This document shows, piece by piece, positions 17,011 through 25,811 of a DNA stretch of 64,000 nt. A model generated the notes under the pieces. It saw only the letters and a program-made list of their open reading frames with translations, was not told where the DNA came from and did not search any database. The position numbers and the translations under genes are program-made. How positions within the stretch are numbered: position 1 is the first letter of the stretch; every line of letters starts with the position of its first letter. Source of the DNA: Chryseosolibacter sp964551035. GTDB lineage: Bacteria > Bacteroidota > Bacteroidia > Cytophagales > Cyclobacteriaceae. Where the stretch lies: the NCBI GenBank assembly GCA_964551035.1, contig CAZKBK010000022.1:1-64000 (forward strand). Reading direction: 5' to 3'.

Positions 17011-18651
17011 TTAAATGGTTCTTCCCGTATTGATCACGTTGACGCCGTCGAACCGGGAAGTGGACGACCCGTGCGACACCGCGCTCACCTGCGAAGGTTG
17101 TCCCTTGCCGTCGAAGAATGAGCCAAAAAGGCGGTACTCCCGCTCGTCGCAGATCTTCACGCAACTGTTCCAGAACTCCTGGGTGTTGGACTGATAAGCA
17201 ACATCATTGAGCATGCCGGCGATCTCCCCGTTTTTTATCTCATAGAATACCGTTCCCCCAAACTGGAAGTTGTACCGTTGCTGGTCTATTGAATACGAGC
17301 CGCGGCCGGCGATATAAATTCCCTTCTCTACGTCTTTGATCATCTCATCGACACCGTAGGGTTCCTCACCTGGAGCCAGCGACACGTTCGGCATGCGCTG
17401 GAACTGAACATCACTCCAGCTTTGGGCATAGCAACAACCGTGGGACTCATTTTTTCCGAGGATGTGCGCCTGGTCGCGTATGGCCTGGGCGTCGACGTAA
17501 ATGCCGTTCTTGATCAGATCCCATCGCTTGCATTTTACACCTTCGTCGTCGTAGCCAACGGCACCGAGGGATCCCGGTTGAAGTTTGTCGGCGAAGATGT
17601 TGACGACCTTGCTCCCGTATTGGAAATCGCCGGACCGGAGCTTGTCGAGCGTGGCGAAGCTCGTGCCGGCATAGTTGGCTTCGTAACCGAGGATGCGATC
17701 AAGTTCCGTGGGGTGTCCAACGGATTCATGAATGGTGAGGCCGAGGTGGTTGGGTTCGAGGACGAGGTCGTACTTGCCCGGCTCGACGGACTTCGCCGAG
17801 ATCATCTCTTTGGCCTGCTTCGCCGCAACGGCTGCGTCTTCAACGATATCATAGCTGTTGCGATAGAGGGTCAGGTCCGCCGCGCCCCTGACCTTGTCTT
17901 CGGCCTTGGGCACCAGGTATTCGTAACCCATGCCCATTGGCGCGCTGAGGGCTGCGCGGGATTTGAACTTTCCCGCCGCTTTGTCGATGACGTTTACATT
18001 GAAGGTAGGCCAGATGCGGTGAACGTCCTGATCGATGTAAGAGCCATCGCTGGAGGCAAAATATTTTTGCTCATTCACCATGAACAGGTTCGAACTGACA
18101 AAGGAGGCGCCATTTTCCAGCGCGGCGGCGTTGGCGCTCAGCAGCAGATCCACTTTTTCGGAGACGGGAACCTCGAACGCATTTTTCTGAATGGGCGTGT
18201 TCCAGGTTACTTCGCCGTGTGCCTTGACAGGGGCAAGTTTCACCGGCTCTTTTTGGAACTTGGAATTCGCTTTCGCGATCGCTACGGCGCGTTCCGTTGC
18301 TTTTTTGATGCCGTCGGCGGTCACCTCGTTCGTAGCGGCAAAGCCCCATGTGCCGTTGGCGATCACCCGAATGCCGGTCCCAAACGACTCACTATTCACG
18401 ATTCCCTGAACTTTCTTTTCTCGCGTGCTGAGAAATTGGTTCAGGTAACGGCCGATGCGCACATCGGCGTACGTCGCTCCGAGAGACTTTGCCGTGTTCA
18501 GCGCCACGTCGGCGAGTTGTTTTTTCTGGCTGGCATCGATGACGGGTTGCAGCATCGCTTCCACCGTAGTGGGCGTACCGAGGGTAGGAATGGACAACAG
18601 CATGCCGCCGATGCCAAGTCCTGTCAACTGAACAAAATCTCTTCTCTTCAA
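17011..18651 (-). CDS. TldD-family metallopeptidase, Tat-like leader (copy 1)
   Basis: 546 residues, clearly homologous along its length to the next gene. The HExxxH motif (LTIHESVGHPTELDR) is intact, so it should bind zinc. The N-terminus MKRRDFVQLTGLGIGG plus a hydrophobic stretch is again Tat-like, although classical TldD is cytoplasmic. The tandem pair is probably a local duplication. It is first in a three-gene cluster (tldD-tldD-pmbA). The long open frame on the opposite strand is a coding shadow. Confidence 0.92.
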   Translation of the reverse strand: MKRRDFVQLTGLGIGGMLLSIPTLGTPTTVEAMLQPVIDASQKKQLADVALNTAKSLGATYADVRIGRYLNQFLSTREKKVQGIVNSESFGTGIRVIANGTWGFAATNEVTADGIKKATERAVAIAKANSKFQKEPVKLAPVKAHGEVTWNTPIQKNAFEVPVSEKVDLLLSANAAALENGASFVSSNLFMVNEQKYFASSDGSYIDQDVHRIWPTFNVNVIDKAAGKFKSRAALSAPMGMGYEYLVPKAEDKVRGAADLTLYRNSYDIVEDAAVAAKQAKEMISAKSVEPGKYDLVLEPNHLGLTIHESVGHPTELDRILGYEANYAGTSFATLDKLRSGDFQYGSKVVNIFADKLQPGSLGAVGYDDEGVKCKRWDLIKNGIYVDAQAIRDQAHILGKNESHGCCYAQSWSDVQFQRMPNVSLAPGEEPYGVDEMIKDVEKGIYIAGRGSYSIDQQRYNFQFGGTVFYEIKNGEIAGMLNDVAYQSNTQEFWNSCVKICDEREYRLFGSFFDGKGQPSQVSAVSHGSSTSRFDGVNVINTGRTI

Positions 18652-18720
18652 GGCCGTAAGGTTATGGTTATTGAATGTTTAAACGGTTGAAATCTTCACA
18701 GATGTAAAGTAGTCAAAAAG

Positions 18721-18747
18721 CAAAAAAGGATACCGATTTGGTATCCT
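18721..18747 (-). terminator. Intrinsic terminator after accC
   Basis: A perfect hairpin aggatacc...ggtatcct (18727-18747, short loop) is followed, on the minus strand, by six Ts. It lies about 40 bases past the accC stop codon and ends the fabH-efp-accB-accC transcript before the tldD cluster. Confidence 0.85.
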
Positions 18748-18789
18748 CTCCTGCGCAATAATTATATGAATGGTTCTCCGGGCCGGCCG

Positions 18790-20142
18790 TCAGCGGGAGA
18801 GGGTGGAGAAATCAAACGATGTTTCGAGGAATTTGGTGTTGAATTTTCCGGACCTGAACGTAGCGTTGTCCATCAGGGCGATGTGAAAAGGGATGGTGGT
18901 TTTGACGCCCTCGATCACAAATTCCTGGAGGGCCCGTTTCATGCGGGTGATTACTTCCTCGCGGGATTGGCCGCTCACGATGAGTTTGGCAATCATGGAG
19001 TCGTAGTTGGGAGGAATGGTGTACCCCGCATAGACGTGGCTGTCGATCCGCACGCCATGGCCGCCGGGCATGTGAAGGTTCGTGATCTTCCCCGGGGAAG
19101 GGCGGAAGCCGTTGGCAGGGTCTTCAGCGTTGATCCGGCACTCCATGGCGAAAAGGTTCGGGAAGTAATTGGTCCCGGAGATGGGGACACCGGCCGCCAC
19201 TTTGATCTGCTCCTTGATCAGGTCGTAATCGGTAACCTCTTCCGTAATGGGGTGCTCGACCTGTATACGGGTGTTCATCTCCATGAAGTAGAAGTTTCCG
19301 TGCTTGTCGACGAGGAACTCGATTGTGCCGGCTCCTTCGTAGTTGATGGCCCTGGCGCCCTTGATGGCGGCCTCGCCCATTTTTTCACGAAGTTCCTGTG
19401 TCATCACGGGAGAGGGCGTTTCTTCGACCAGTTTCTGATGGCGGCGTTGGATCGAGCAGTCGCGTTCGGAGAGGTGGCAAACCTTGCCGTACTGGTCGCC
19501 CACCACCTGGATTTCAATGTGGCGAGGCTCTTCGACGAACTTCTCGAGGTAAACGCCGTCGTTGCCAAAAGCGGCAGCGGCTTCGCGGCGGGCGTCATCC
19601 CAGGCTTTCCTGAAGTCGCCTTCGCTGCCGATGATGCGCATACCCTTGCCGCCACCACCGGCCGTGGCTTTGATAATGACCGGATAGCCGATCTCCCGCG
19701 CGAGTTTCTGGCCCTCTTCCACAGAACCGAGCAGGCCATCCGAACCGGGAATGGTGGGGACGCCGGCTTTCTTCATGGTATCTTTGGCCGTGGCCTTGTC
19801 TCCCATGCTGTTGATCATCCCCGGGGTAGGGCCGATGAACTTGATTCCGTATTCATGGCAGATGGCCGAAAACTCTGAGCGCTCGGAGAGAAATCCATAG
19901 CCGGGATGGATGGCGTCGGCATTGGTGATCTCTGCCGCGGAAATAATTCGCGGAATATTGAGGTAGGAATTCTTGCTGGGAGCGTCACCGATACACACCG
20001 CCTCGTCCGCAAAGCGCACGTGGAGGCTCTCGCGATCTGCCGTCGAGTACACGGCCACCGTCCTGATGTCCATTTCCCGGCAGGTCCGTATAATGCGTAA
20101 CGCGATCTCTCCGCGATTGGCAATTAATATCTTCTTGAACAT
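18790..20142 (-). CDS. accC: Acetyl-CoA carboxylase, biotin carboxylase subunit
   Basis: A 450-residue biotin carboxylase of standard length. It carboxylates biotin on BCCP with ATP and bicarbonate, the first half-reaction of malonyl-CoA synthesis. Visible motifs are ILIANRGEIA at the N-terminus, HPGYGFLSE, the ATP-grasp glycine loop KATAGGGGKGMR, the RDCSIQRRHQKLVEE segment, and the catalytic FMEMNTRIQVEHP. It lies about 95 bases after accB in the same orientation and is followed by a strong terminator. The long opposite-strand open frame over it is a shadow. Confidence 0.98.
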   Translation of the reverse strand: MFKKILIANRGEIALRIIRTCREMDIRTVAVYSTADRESLHVRFADEAVCIGDAPSKNSYLNIPRIISAAEITNADAIHPGYGFLSERSEFSAICHEYGIKFIGPTPGMINSMGDKATAKDTMKKAGVPTIPGSDGLLGSVEEGQKLAREIGYPVIIKATAGGGGKGMRIIGSEGDFRKAWDDARREAAAAFGNDGVYLEKFVEEPRHIEIQVVGDQYGKVCHLSERDCSIQRRHQKLVEETPSPVMTQELREKMGEAAIKGARAINYEGAGTIEFLVDKHGNFYFMEMNTRIQVEHPITEEVTDYDLIKEQIKVAAGVPISGTNYFPNLFAMECRINAEDPANGFRPSPGKITNLHMPGGHGVRIDSHVYAGYTIPPNYDSMIAKLIVSGQSREEVITRMKRALQEFVIEGVKTTIPFHIALMDNATFRSGKFNTKFLETSFDFSTLSR

Positions 20143-20236
20143 GTTTGCTTATGTCTCTGCCGGGTGGCTTGATCCTTCAGGTTCGCGCTGCCCGGCGTAA
20201 AGGGGTTAAGGTTCGATTGCTGGATTTGCAAAAAGC

Positions 20237-20806
20237 TTAATCAGGCTCTACCACAAACAACACCTGGTCATACTCGACGGGTGTGGCGTTTTCCACCATC
20301 ACTTTCACGATGGTTCCGGAGACTTCAGATTCGATTTCGTTGAAGAGTTTCATCGCCTCGATGATGCAAACCGTTTGGCCACGCGTGACCTTGTCACCGA
20401 CCGACGCAAAGGGCGCCGCGTCCGGACTTGAGGAACGATAAAATGTTCCGATCATGGGAGATTTGATTTCAACGGTTTTCTTGCCGGCGGGTTCGGCGGG
20501 GCGGTCCGCTTTAGGCGCCGTGGCAGGAACCGGGGCGCTGGCGGCCGGAGCCGCTACGGCCACCGGCGCGGCCGCGCTCTTGAATATCTTCTGGTCGGGT
20601 TCGCGCTTTACGTGAAGCTTGAGCTCCTTCGTCTCGATGTTCACTTCATTGAGGCCGGTCGTGGAGATGAATTCGATCAGGTCTCTGATTTCGGATGTTT
20701 TCATTTCAGATGGATTAGATGATCCTGCGTCGGCTGATGAACGCGAAGCAGTTGCAGACTTGGTGGCGGCCTTTTTGCCGCTCCGTGACGTATTCTTTTT
20801 TGCCAT
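20237..20806 (-). CDS. accB: Biotin carboxyl carrier protein (BCCP)
   Basis: 189 residues. The C-terminal biotinyl domain carries the canonical biotinylation site EAMKLFNEIE, preceded by a Pro/Ala-rich swinging linker (about residues 75-115). From the ATG at 20806 the protein begins with a Lys/Ser/Thr-rich extension of about 34 residues; the family usually starts near the internal Met at 20704 (MKTSEIRDLIEFI). The upstream ATG is 5 bases past the efp stop, so it is plausible and kept, but the shorter form cannot be excluded. Works with AccC and the carboxyltransferase (not in this window). Confidence 0.95.
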   Translation of the reverse strand: MAKKNTSRSGKKAATKSATASRSSADAGSSNPSEMKTSEIRDLIEFISTTGLNEVNIETKELKLHVKREPDQKIFKSAAAPVAVAAPAASAPVPATAPKADRPAEPAGKKTVEIKSPMIGTFYRSSSPDAAPFASVGDKVTRGQTVCIIEAMKLFNEIESEVSGTIVKVMVENATPVEYDQVLFVVEPD

Positions 20807-20811
20807 GACGC

Positions 20812-21375
20812 TTATTTTACACGTTCAATATAATCGCCGGTGCGCGTATCGATTTTGATTTTCTCGCCGGTATTAATAAAGAGGGGAACGCGAATCTCGG
20901 TGCCGTTTTCGAGCGTTGCGGCCTTCAACGTACGCGTTGCCGTATCACCCTGCAATCCTGGTTCTGTGTACTGGATTTCCATGATGACATGCGCGGGCGC
21001 TTCCGCGGTGATGGGACTCGTCCCGTCCTCAAAAGCAATAAGCAGCGTAACGTTTTCCTTAATGTACTTGATAGAATCGCCAAGCAAGGACTTGTCCAGG
21101 TAGATCTGCTCGAAGGTTTGATTGTCCATGCAAACGAGGCTTTCACCATCCTGGTAGAGGTACTGGTACTCCTTGGTTTCTACCCTGAGCATTTCAATGG
21201 CGTCGCCGGGTCTGAAGCGGTTTTCAGCAATCTTGCCGTTGCGTATGTTGCGCATCTTTACCTGGTAGAAGGCGCGAAGGTTTCCGGGGGTGCGGTGCTG
21301 CAATTCCTCGATCTGCATCACCTCGCCATTGTAGCGAATGAAATTACCTTTGCTTAGATCCGATACGGTTGCCAT
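20812..21375 (-). CDS. efp: Elongation factor P
   Basis: A 187-residue EF-P, correct length, with the three beta-barrel domains and the C-terminal signature EKIKIDTRTGDYIERV. EF-P binds between the ribosomal P and E sites and relieves stalling at polyprolines. The tip loop reads HRTPGNLRAFYQ (residues 27-38), so Asn32 follows Pro-Gly where E. coli has the modified Lys34. The gene sits in the fabH-efp-accB-accC cluster, 79 bases after fabH and 5 bases before accB. Confidence 0.97.
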   Translation of the reverse strand: MATVSDLSKGNFIRYNGEVMQIEELQHRTPGNLRAFYQVKMRNIRNGKIAENRFRPGDAIEMLRVETKEYQYLYQDGESLVCMDNQTFEQIYLDKSLLGDSIKYIKENVTLLIAFEDGTSPITAEAPAHVIMEIQYTEPGLQGDTATRTLKAATLENGTEIRVPLFINTGEKIKIDTRTGDYIERVK

Positions 21376-21454
21376 AATCCAAAAAACGACTTTAAGTTAC
21401 AAATGAAAAATTTATTCACAAGCCTGCGTACCGATGACGGTGCAGCGTCCTTGT

Positions 21455-22450
21455 TCAGGAGTCATACGCCCACTTCACGTGCGTTGCGCCCCACGTGAAT
21501 CCTCCGCCAAAGGCCGCGATGACGAGGTTGTCACCCTTGCGCAGTTTCTTTTCATAATCCCACAGGAGCAGGGGGATGGTCCCCGCTGTCGTGTTGCCAT
21601 ACCGATCAATGTTCATCATCACCCTGTCTTCAGTAATGCCGAGCCGGTTTGCGGTCGCGTCGATGATGCGCTTATTGGCCTGGTGTGGCACGAGCCAGGT
21701 GATGTCTTCGCCTTTGAGGTTTTGTTTCTGCACCAGTTCCGCGGCAACGTCCGCCATGTTTGTAACGGCGAACTTGAAGACCGCGGCACCTTCCTGGTAG
21801 ACGTAATGCAGTCGGGCGTCGACCGTTGCTTGCGACGCGGGCAAACGGCTCCCGCCCGCCTTCATATGCAGAAAGCATTCGCCGCCGCCGTCACTGCGAA
21901 GGATGGAGTCCATCACGCCCACGTCCTCCGTGGTCGGTTCGAGAAGGACGCAGCCCGCGCCGTCTCCGAAAATGATGCACGTTGTGCGATCGGTGTAGTC
22001 GATGATCGCCGACATCTTGTCGCCGCCCACAACAACCACCTTTTTGTATCGCCCCGACTCGATGAAACTCGCGCCCGTGCTCAGGGCGTAAAGGAAACCG
22101 GAGCACGCCGCGCCGAGGTCGTAGCTGAAGGCGTTAACGGCGCCCACCGCCGTAGCCACGATGTTCGCGGTGGCGGGAAACGTCATGTCGGCCGTGACCG
22201 TAGCGAAAAGGATCAGATCGATCTCCGCGGGATTGATTCCCGTCTTCGCGAGCATGTCTTTCACGGCAGCGATTCCCATTACGGAAACACCCTGGTTTTC
22301 GCCCTTCAGGATGCGTCGCTCCTTGATGCCGGTGCGGGTTGTGATCCACTCGTCGGTGGTCTCAACCATCGTTTCGAGTTCCTTGTTGGTGAGCACATAA
22401 TCAGGAACGTAACCACCGACGCCGGTGATGGCCGCTTTTATTTTAGTCAT
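21455..22450 (-). CDS. fabH: 3-oxoacyl-ACP synthase III
   Basis: 331 residues, standard for FabH, which condenses acetyl-CoA with malonyl-ACP to start fatty-acid synthesis. The catalytic triad is visible: Cys in AACSGFLYAL, His in LVPHQANKRII and Asn in DRYGNTTAGTIP. The glycine-rich C-terminus FGGGFTWGA is typical. It follows rpmF, with a hairpin between them, and precedes efp and the acetyl-CoA carboxylase genes, grouping early fatty-acid synthesis genes. Confidence 0.97.
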   Translation of the reverse strand: MTKIKAAITGVGGYVPDYVLTNKELETMVETTDEWITTRTGIKERRILKGENQGVSVMGIAAVKDMLAKTGINPAEIDLILFATVTADMTFPATANIVATAVGAVNAFSYDLGAACSGFLYALSTGASFIESGRYKKVVVVGGDKMSAIIDYTDRTTCIIFGDGAGCVLLEPTTEDVGVMDSILRSDGGGECFLHMKAGGSRLPASQATVDARLHYVYQEGAAVFKFAVTNMADVAAELVQKQNLKGEDITWLVPHQANKRIIDATANRLGITEDRVMMNIDRYGNTTAGTIPLLLWDYEKKLRKGDNLVIAAFGGGFTWGATHVKWAYDS

Positions 22451-22483
22451 ATTGGTTTAGCCAAGTGGGCAATTCAATGAAAT

Positions 22484-22509
22484 GAAAAATGCCCGGCCGC
22501 GAGCCGAGC
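22484..22509 (-). terminator. Possible terminator between rpmF and fabH
   Basis: On the minus strand a 7-bp stem gctcggc/gccgggc (one G-T pair) with a 5-base loop is followed by attttt. It lies 97 bases past the rpmF stop and 33 bases before the fabH start. It could end or attenuate readthrough from DUF177-rpmF into fabH. Confidence 0.5.
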
Positions 22510-22605
22510 AAAGTACACGTATCCTCTTTCAGGATACAAACCGTATTCTTTTGTTAATGATGATGAAACCAGAATCAAGTTTGGTATAACCATCAACCGC
22601 CATGA

Positions 22606-22797
22606 TCAGGCAAGGACTTCTTTTTCCATCAGCACTTTACCCTTAAAGTAAAGTTTTCCTTCGTGCCAGAATGCACGGTGGGGAAGGTGATGTTCACCGG
22701 TGGTCGGGCATACCGCCATTTCCTTGGCCGTCGCCTTGTAGTGCGTCCTTCTTTTATCTCTGCGGGTTTTCGAGGTTTTACGTTTGGGATTAGGCAT
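22606..22797 (-). CDS. rpmF: Large ribosomal subunit protein bL32
   Basis: 63 residues with the typical basic N-terminus NPKRKTSKTRRDKRRTHYKA. The C-terminal half has CPTTGEHHLPHRAF, so only one of the four zinc cysteines remains, the non-zinc type. The distal end WHEGKLYFKGKV is as in other Bacteroidota. It follows the DUF177 gene by 13 bases, a widely conserved pair. Confidence 0.97.
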   Translation of the reverse strand: MPNPKRKTSKTRRDKRRTHYKATAKEMAVCPTTGEHHLPHRAFWHEGKLYFKGKVLMEKEVLA

Positions 22798-22810
22798 ATC
22801 AGCTACAATT

Positions 22811-23329
22811 TTATTTTAGTTTCTTAAGTTTTTCCCAGCGGGGGTCGATCACATCAGAACCCGCCTCGTCCGTGGTGTCGGACTCCGACGAGTAGATGAT
22901 CTTTCCTTCGCTGTTTTCCTCCGGTTCGTCCGCATAGCGCGGATGAAGCTTTTTGATCGGGATCTCCAGGCCAATGAACTCATAAATATATTGTCCGAGT
23001 TCCAGGCTGTCTGCGTCGCGCTGGATCATCACGATCTCATCGCTGAGTTCCTGGTCGGTCTCTCCATATTTAAACACAACGTGCTTATCCACCCGAACGG
23101 GGTAAGAGAACGGATCCAGGCTCCGGTCGCAGATCAACCGGGCGTTCCCGCTTATCCTGAACCTTGCATCCAGGAACGTTTCGTGCTTGTCAAGGTCAAC
23201 ATCGACGCCGAAGTTGCCTTCGGAAACCAGCCCCTGCCCATAGTGCTCAAAAAAAGCGTTACCCACCTCGAAGTGGAAGGTATGGAGCTTGTTGCTCAGG
23301 CCGATAATGTTGATCCTGTATTCCCGCAT
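22811..23329 (-). CDS. DUF177 (YceD-like) protein
   Basis: 172 residues of the DUF177/YceD family, nearly always encoded immediately upstream of rpmF and implicated in 23S rRNA or large-subunit biogenesis. The central segment with RFRISGNARLICDRSLDPF matches the family's core, in which one Cys (here LICDRSL) is conserved. An acidic C-terminal stretch (EPEENSEGKI to SESDTTDEAG) follows. No membrane segment. The 13-base gap to rpmF indicates co-transcription. Confidence 0.9.
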   Translation of the reverse strand: MREYRINIIGLSNKLHTFHFEVGNAFFEHYGQGLVSEGNFGVDVDLDKHETFLDARFRISGNARLICDRSLDPFSYPVRVDKHVVFKYGETDQELSDEIVMIQRDADSLELGQYIYEFIGLEIPIKKLHPRYADEPEENSEGKIIYSSESDTTDEAGSDVIDPRWEKLKKLK

Positions 23330-23412
23330 TCCTGTTCCCGCGAAGGCTCTTGAAACAAGTCGGCAAATTTACGAGAATTAATGAAATGGGCAAAAAAGGA
23401 GGGATTTCGCCC

Positions 23413-23802
23413 CTAAACGGTGTATTCGGTCAGAACAATCGATTTAAAGTCATCCCGCGCCAGTTTCCCAAAGTTTTCGACCACATAGTCGATCACATTT
23501 TTGCGGAATCCGAGCTTAATGGCAATGTTCTTACAGAAAATGATCTCGCTCTCAAACACATTTTGGTCGGCAAACACCAGCTCGACCGCCGACATCAGGT
23601 AGTCGAATTTTTGCTCTACCGACAGGGCGCCGAGGGTTTCAATGGGCTCAGGGTTGCGGATCAGGTCGTTGACAGTGGTTTCGGGGAAATTGCGGTCTTT
23701 GGCAATCCGGAAGATGAGCTCCCGCTCAATCTTGGCGAAGTGCTTGTCGGCCTCAGCCAGTTGGATAAGTATATTTAGCTGCTTCTTGGTGACAATGTCC
23801 AT
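23413..23802 (-). CDS. TerB-like small helical protein
   Basis: 129 residues, all helical and without a signal peptide. The pattern LIQLAEADKHFAKIEREL, a second copy of similar spacing ending FADQNVFESEIIFC, resembles TerB/DjlA-like domains, in which acidic residues in helix pairs may bind metal. It stands alone between DUF177 and pdxA on the minus strand. Function is unknown; the TerB relation is by pattern only. Confidence 0.65.
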   Translation of the reverse strand: MDIVTKKQLNILIQLAEADKHFAKIERELIFRIAKDRNFPETTVNDLIRNPEPIETLGALSVEQKFDYLMSAVELVFADQNVFESEIIFCKNIAIKLGFRKNVIDYVVENFGKLARDDFKSIVLTEYTV

Positions 23803-23894
23803 TTCAACCTTTACTTGATCTCTAAAGCTATAAAATATTAGCGTATAAAGGCGGTTCGCCGGTTAAATGGTCGAATCCAAGTTACCAGACAAGG

Positions 23895-24911
23895 TTATTT
23901 TTCTATGGATGGTTCGCTACGGCGGCGGAAAATTTCGCTGGCCGTAAAAATGGCCTGTCGCATGGAAGTCTCGTCGGCCTGGTTCTTACCGGCGAGCCCG
24001 AATGCGGTGCCATGGTCCGGCGAGGTGCGCACCACCGGGAGGCCTGCCGTAAAGTTGATCCCTTCTTCGAAACTGATGGCCTTGAAGGCCACCAGGCCCT
24101 GGTCGTGGTACATGGCCAGTACGCCATCATACTTCGCATACTGGGCGGTGCCGAAGAAACCGTCTGCGGGGAAGGGTCCAAATACCAACCTGCCCTTGTT
24201 TCGGAAGTCATTGACGATGGGTTTGATGAGTTCGTTGTCCTCGCTTCCAATCAGGCCGTTGTCGCCCGCGTGCGGGTTTAAGCCGAGCACGGCAATGCGG
24301 GGCTTTGTGATGCCGAAGTCCTGCTTGAGCGACCGTTCCATGAGGGCGATCTTGCGTTCAATCTTCTCCCTGGTGAGGGCCGTGCTGACTTCCCGCACGG
24401 GCACGTGTTCGGTCACAAGGCCCACACGCAGTTTGTCGCTGACCATGAACATCAACGAGTCGGTGGCATTGAAGAATCCCGTGAGGAATTCCGTGTGCCC
24501 TTTGAAGGGAAACGCATCGCTGTGGGTAGCCTGTTTGTCGATCGGCGCGGTGACGAGCGCGTCGATAAGCCCCTCTTTGAGTTCTTCGGCAGCCTGCTGC
24601 AAGGCGGCGAATGCGGCTTTTCCCGACTCGGGCGACGGCTTGCCGGGAGTGATCTCAAGAGAATCTTCCCAGCAGTTGACAACGTTGATGTGCTTGTGGG
24701 TAAATTGCCCTTTGCTTTTCACCTGGGAATAGCTGAACTCTTCTATGTTCAGTTGTTTTTTATAATAAGAAATCACACGGGACGACCCGTACAGGATCGG
24801 CGTGACCATCGCCAGCATCCGTTGATCCGCCAGGGCCTTGATCACTACCTCGGGGCCTATTCCATTGAAGTCACCGAGAGATATTCCGATTCGTGGTTTC
24901 TGTTGTGCCAT
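23895..24911 (-). CDS. pdxA: 4-hydroxythreonine-4-phosphate dehydrogenase
   Basis: 338 residues, normal for PdxA, which oxidises 4-phosphohydroxy-L-threonine in the DXP-dependent pyridoxal phosphate pathway. Motifs are GISLGDFNGIGPEV at the N-terminus, the metal and substrate His in GHTEFL, MYHDQGLVAFK, and the C-terminal VRTSPDHGTAFG. It is divergent from ksgA, a common pdxA neighbour, with an 84-base gap that should hold both promoters. Confidence 0.96.
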   Translation of the reverse strand: MAQQKPRIGISLGDFNGIGPEVVIKALADQRMLAMVTPILYGSSRVISYYKKQLNIEEFSYSQVKSKGQFTHKHINVVNCWEDSLEITPGKPSPESGKAAFAALQQAAEELKEGLIDALVTAPIDKQATHSDAFPFKGHTEFLTGFFNATDSLMFMVSDKLRVGLVTEHVPVREVSTALTREKIERKIALMERSLKQDFGITKPRIAVLGLNPHAGDNGLIGSEDNELIKPIVNDFRNKGRLVFGPFPADGFFGTAQYAKYDGVLAMYHDQGLVAFKAISFEEGINFTAGLPVVRTSPDHGTAFGLAGKNQADETSMRQAIFTASEIFRRRSEPSIEK

Positions 24912-24995
24912 TATTATTTTATTCTGTGCGAATTAACGAAAATATCATTAGAAACCGCGAGGTTGCACTGCTGACGCCATCCGTGAAACACCGCC

Positions 24996-25811
24996 ATGAA
25001 GTCGAACAAACCATCCGGAAAAGTACGCCCCAAGAAGTTTCTGGGCCAGCACTTCCTCCATGATCAGGGGATGGCGAAAAAGATCGTTGACGCGTTGACG
25101 CAGACACCGGGCATGAATGTGCTGGAGATCGGCCCGGGTATGGGCGTGCTCACGCAACATCTGGCGGCGAACACCGACCTGCGTCTCAAGCTTGTTGAAA
25201 TTGACCGCGATTCGGTCGCCTGGCTTAAAGCGCATTACCCCGGATTGGGAGACGCGCTCATCGAAGGAGACTTCCTCAAACTGGACCTGTCCGGCGTGTT
25301 CGACGGACCGTTTTCTATCATTGGCAATTTTCCCTACAACATTTCCTCTCAAATCTTTTTCAAGGTACTTGAAGACCGCGACCGCGTGCAACAGGTGGTG
25401 TGCATGCTGCAAAAGGAGGTGGCCGATCGCATTGCCGCAGGTCACGGCAACAAGACCTACGGCATTCTCAGCGTTTTGCTTCAGGCGTTCTACCGGGTCC
25501 GGTACCTTTTCAAGGTGCCGCCTGGCGTGTTCACGCCGCCGCCGAAAGTGGTGTCGGCGGTGATCCGTCTCGAACGAAATGAACGCCAGCGTTTGGATTG
25601 TGACGAGGCGTTGTTTGTGAAGGTCGTTCGACAGGGGTTCAATAACCGTCGCAAGACCTTGCGCAACGCGCTAAAAAATCTAAATTTGGCGGCCGAGGTT
25701 GCATCACTTCCCCTACTGGATAAACGTGCTGAACAACTGTCGGTGGACGATTTCATTTCCCTCACCCTGTTAATCGAAAAGCGTCGTGCAGGAACCACTG
25801 ATCGAATTTGA
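24996..25811 (+). CDS. rsmA: 16S rRNA (adenine1518/1519-N6)-dimethyltransferase
   Basis: 271 residues, the KsgA/RsmA methyltransferase that dimethylates two adenines at the 3' end of 16S rRNA late in 30S assembly. SAM motif I is VLEIGPGMGVLTQ, the acidic motif II is LVEIDRDSV, and the catalytic motif IV is NFPYNISSQI. The C-terminal helical domain follows (RQGFNNRRKTLRNAL). Its end overlaps the GTG start of mgtE by 26 bases, so the two are probably co-translated. Confidence 0.97.
   Translation: MKSNKPSGKVRPKKFLGQHFLHDQGMAKKIVDALTQTPGMNVLEIGPGMGVLTQHLAANTDLRLKLVEIDRDSVAWLKAHYPGLGDALIEGDFLKLDLSGVFDGPFSIIGNFPYNISSQIFFKVLEDRDRVQQVVCMLQKEVADRIAAGHGNKTYGILSVLLQAFYRVRYLFKVPPGVFTPPPKVVSAVIRLERNERQRLDCDEALFVKVVRQGFNNRRKTLRNALKNLNLAAEVASLPLLDKRAEQLSVDDFISLTLLIEKRRAGTTDRI

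Noticed and set aside
17422..18690. Long open frame antisense to the tldD paralogue
   Set aside because: Shadow of a well-supported gene; no recognisable domain.
18766..19878. Long open frame antisense to accC (about 370 codons)
   Set aside because: accC is complete and unmistakable on the other strand; the antisense protein is Gly/Val/Asp/Arg/His-rich without domains, a typical high-GC shadow.
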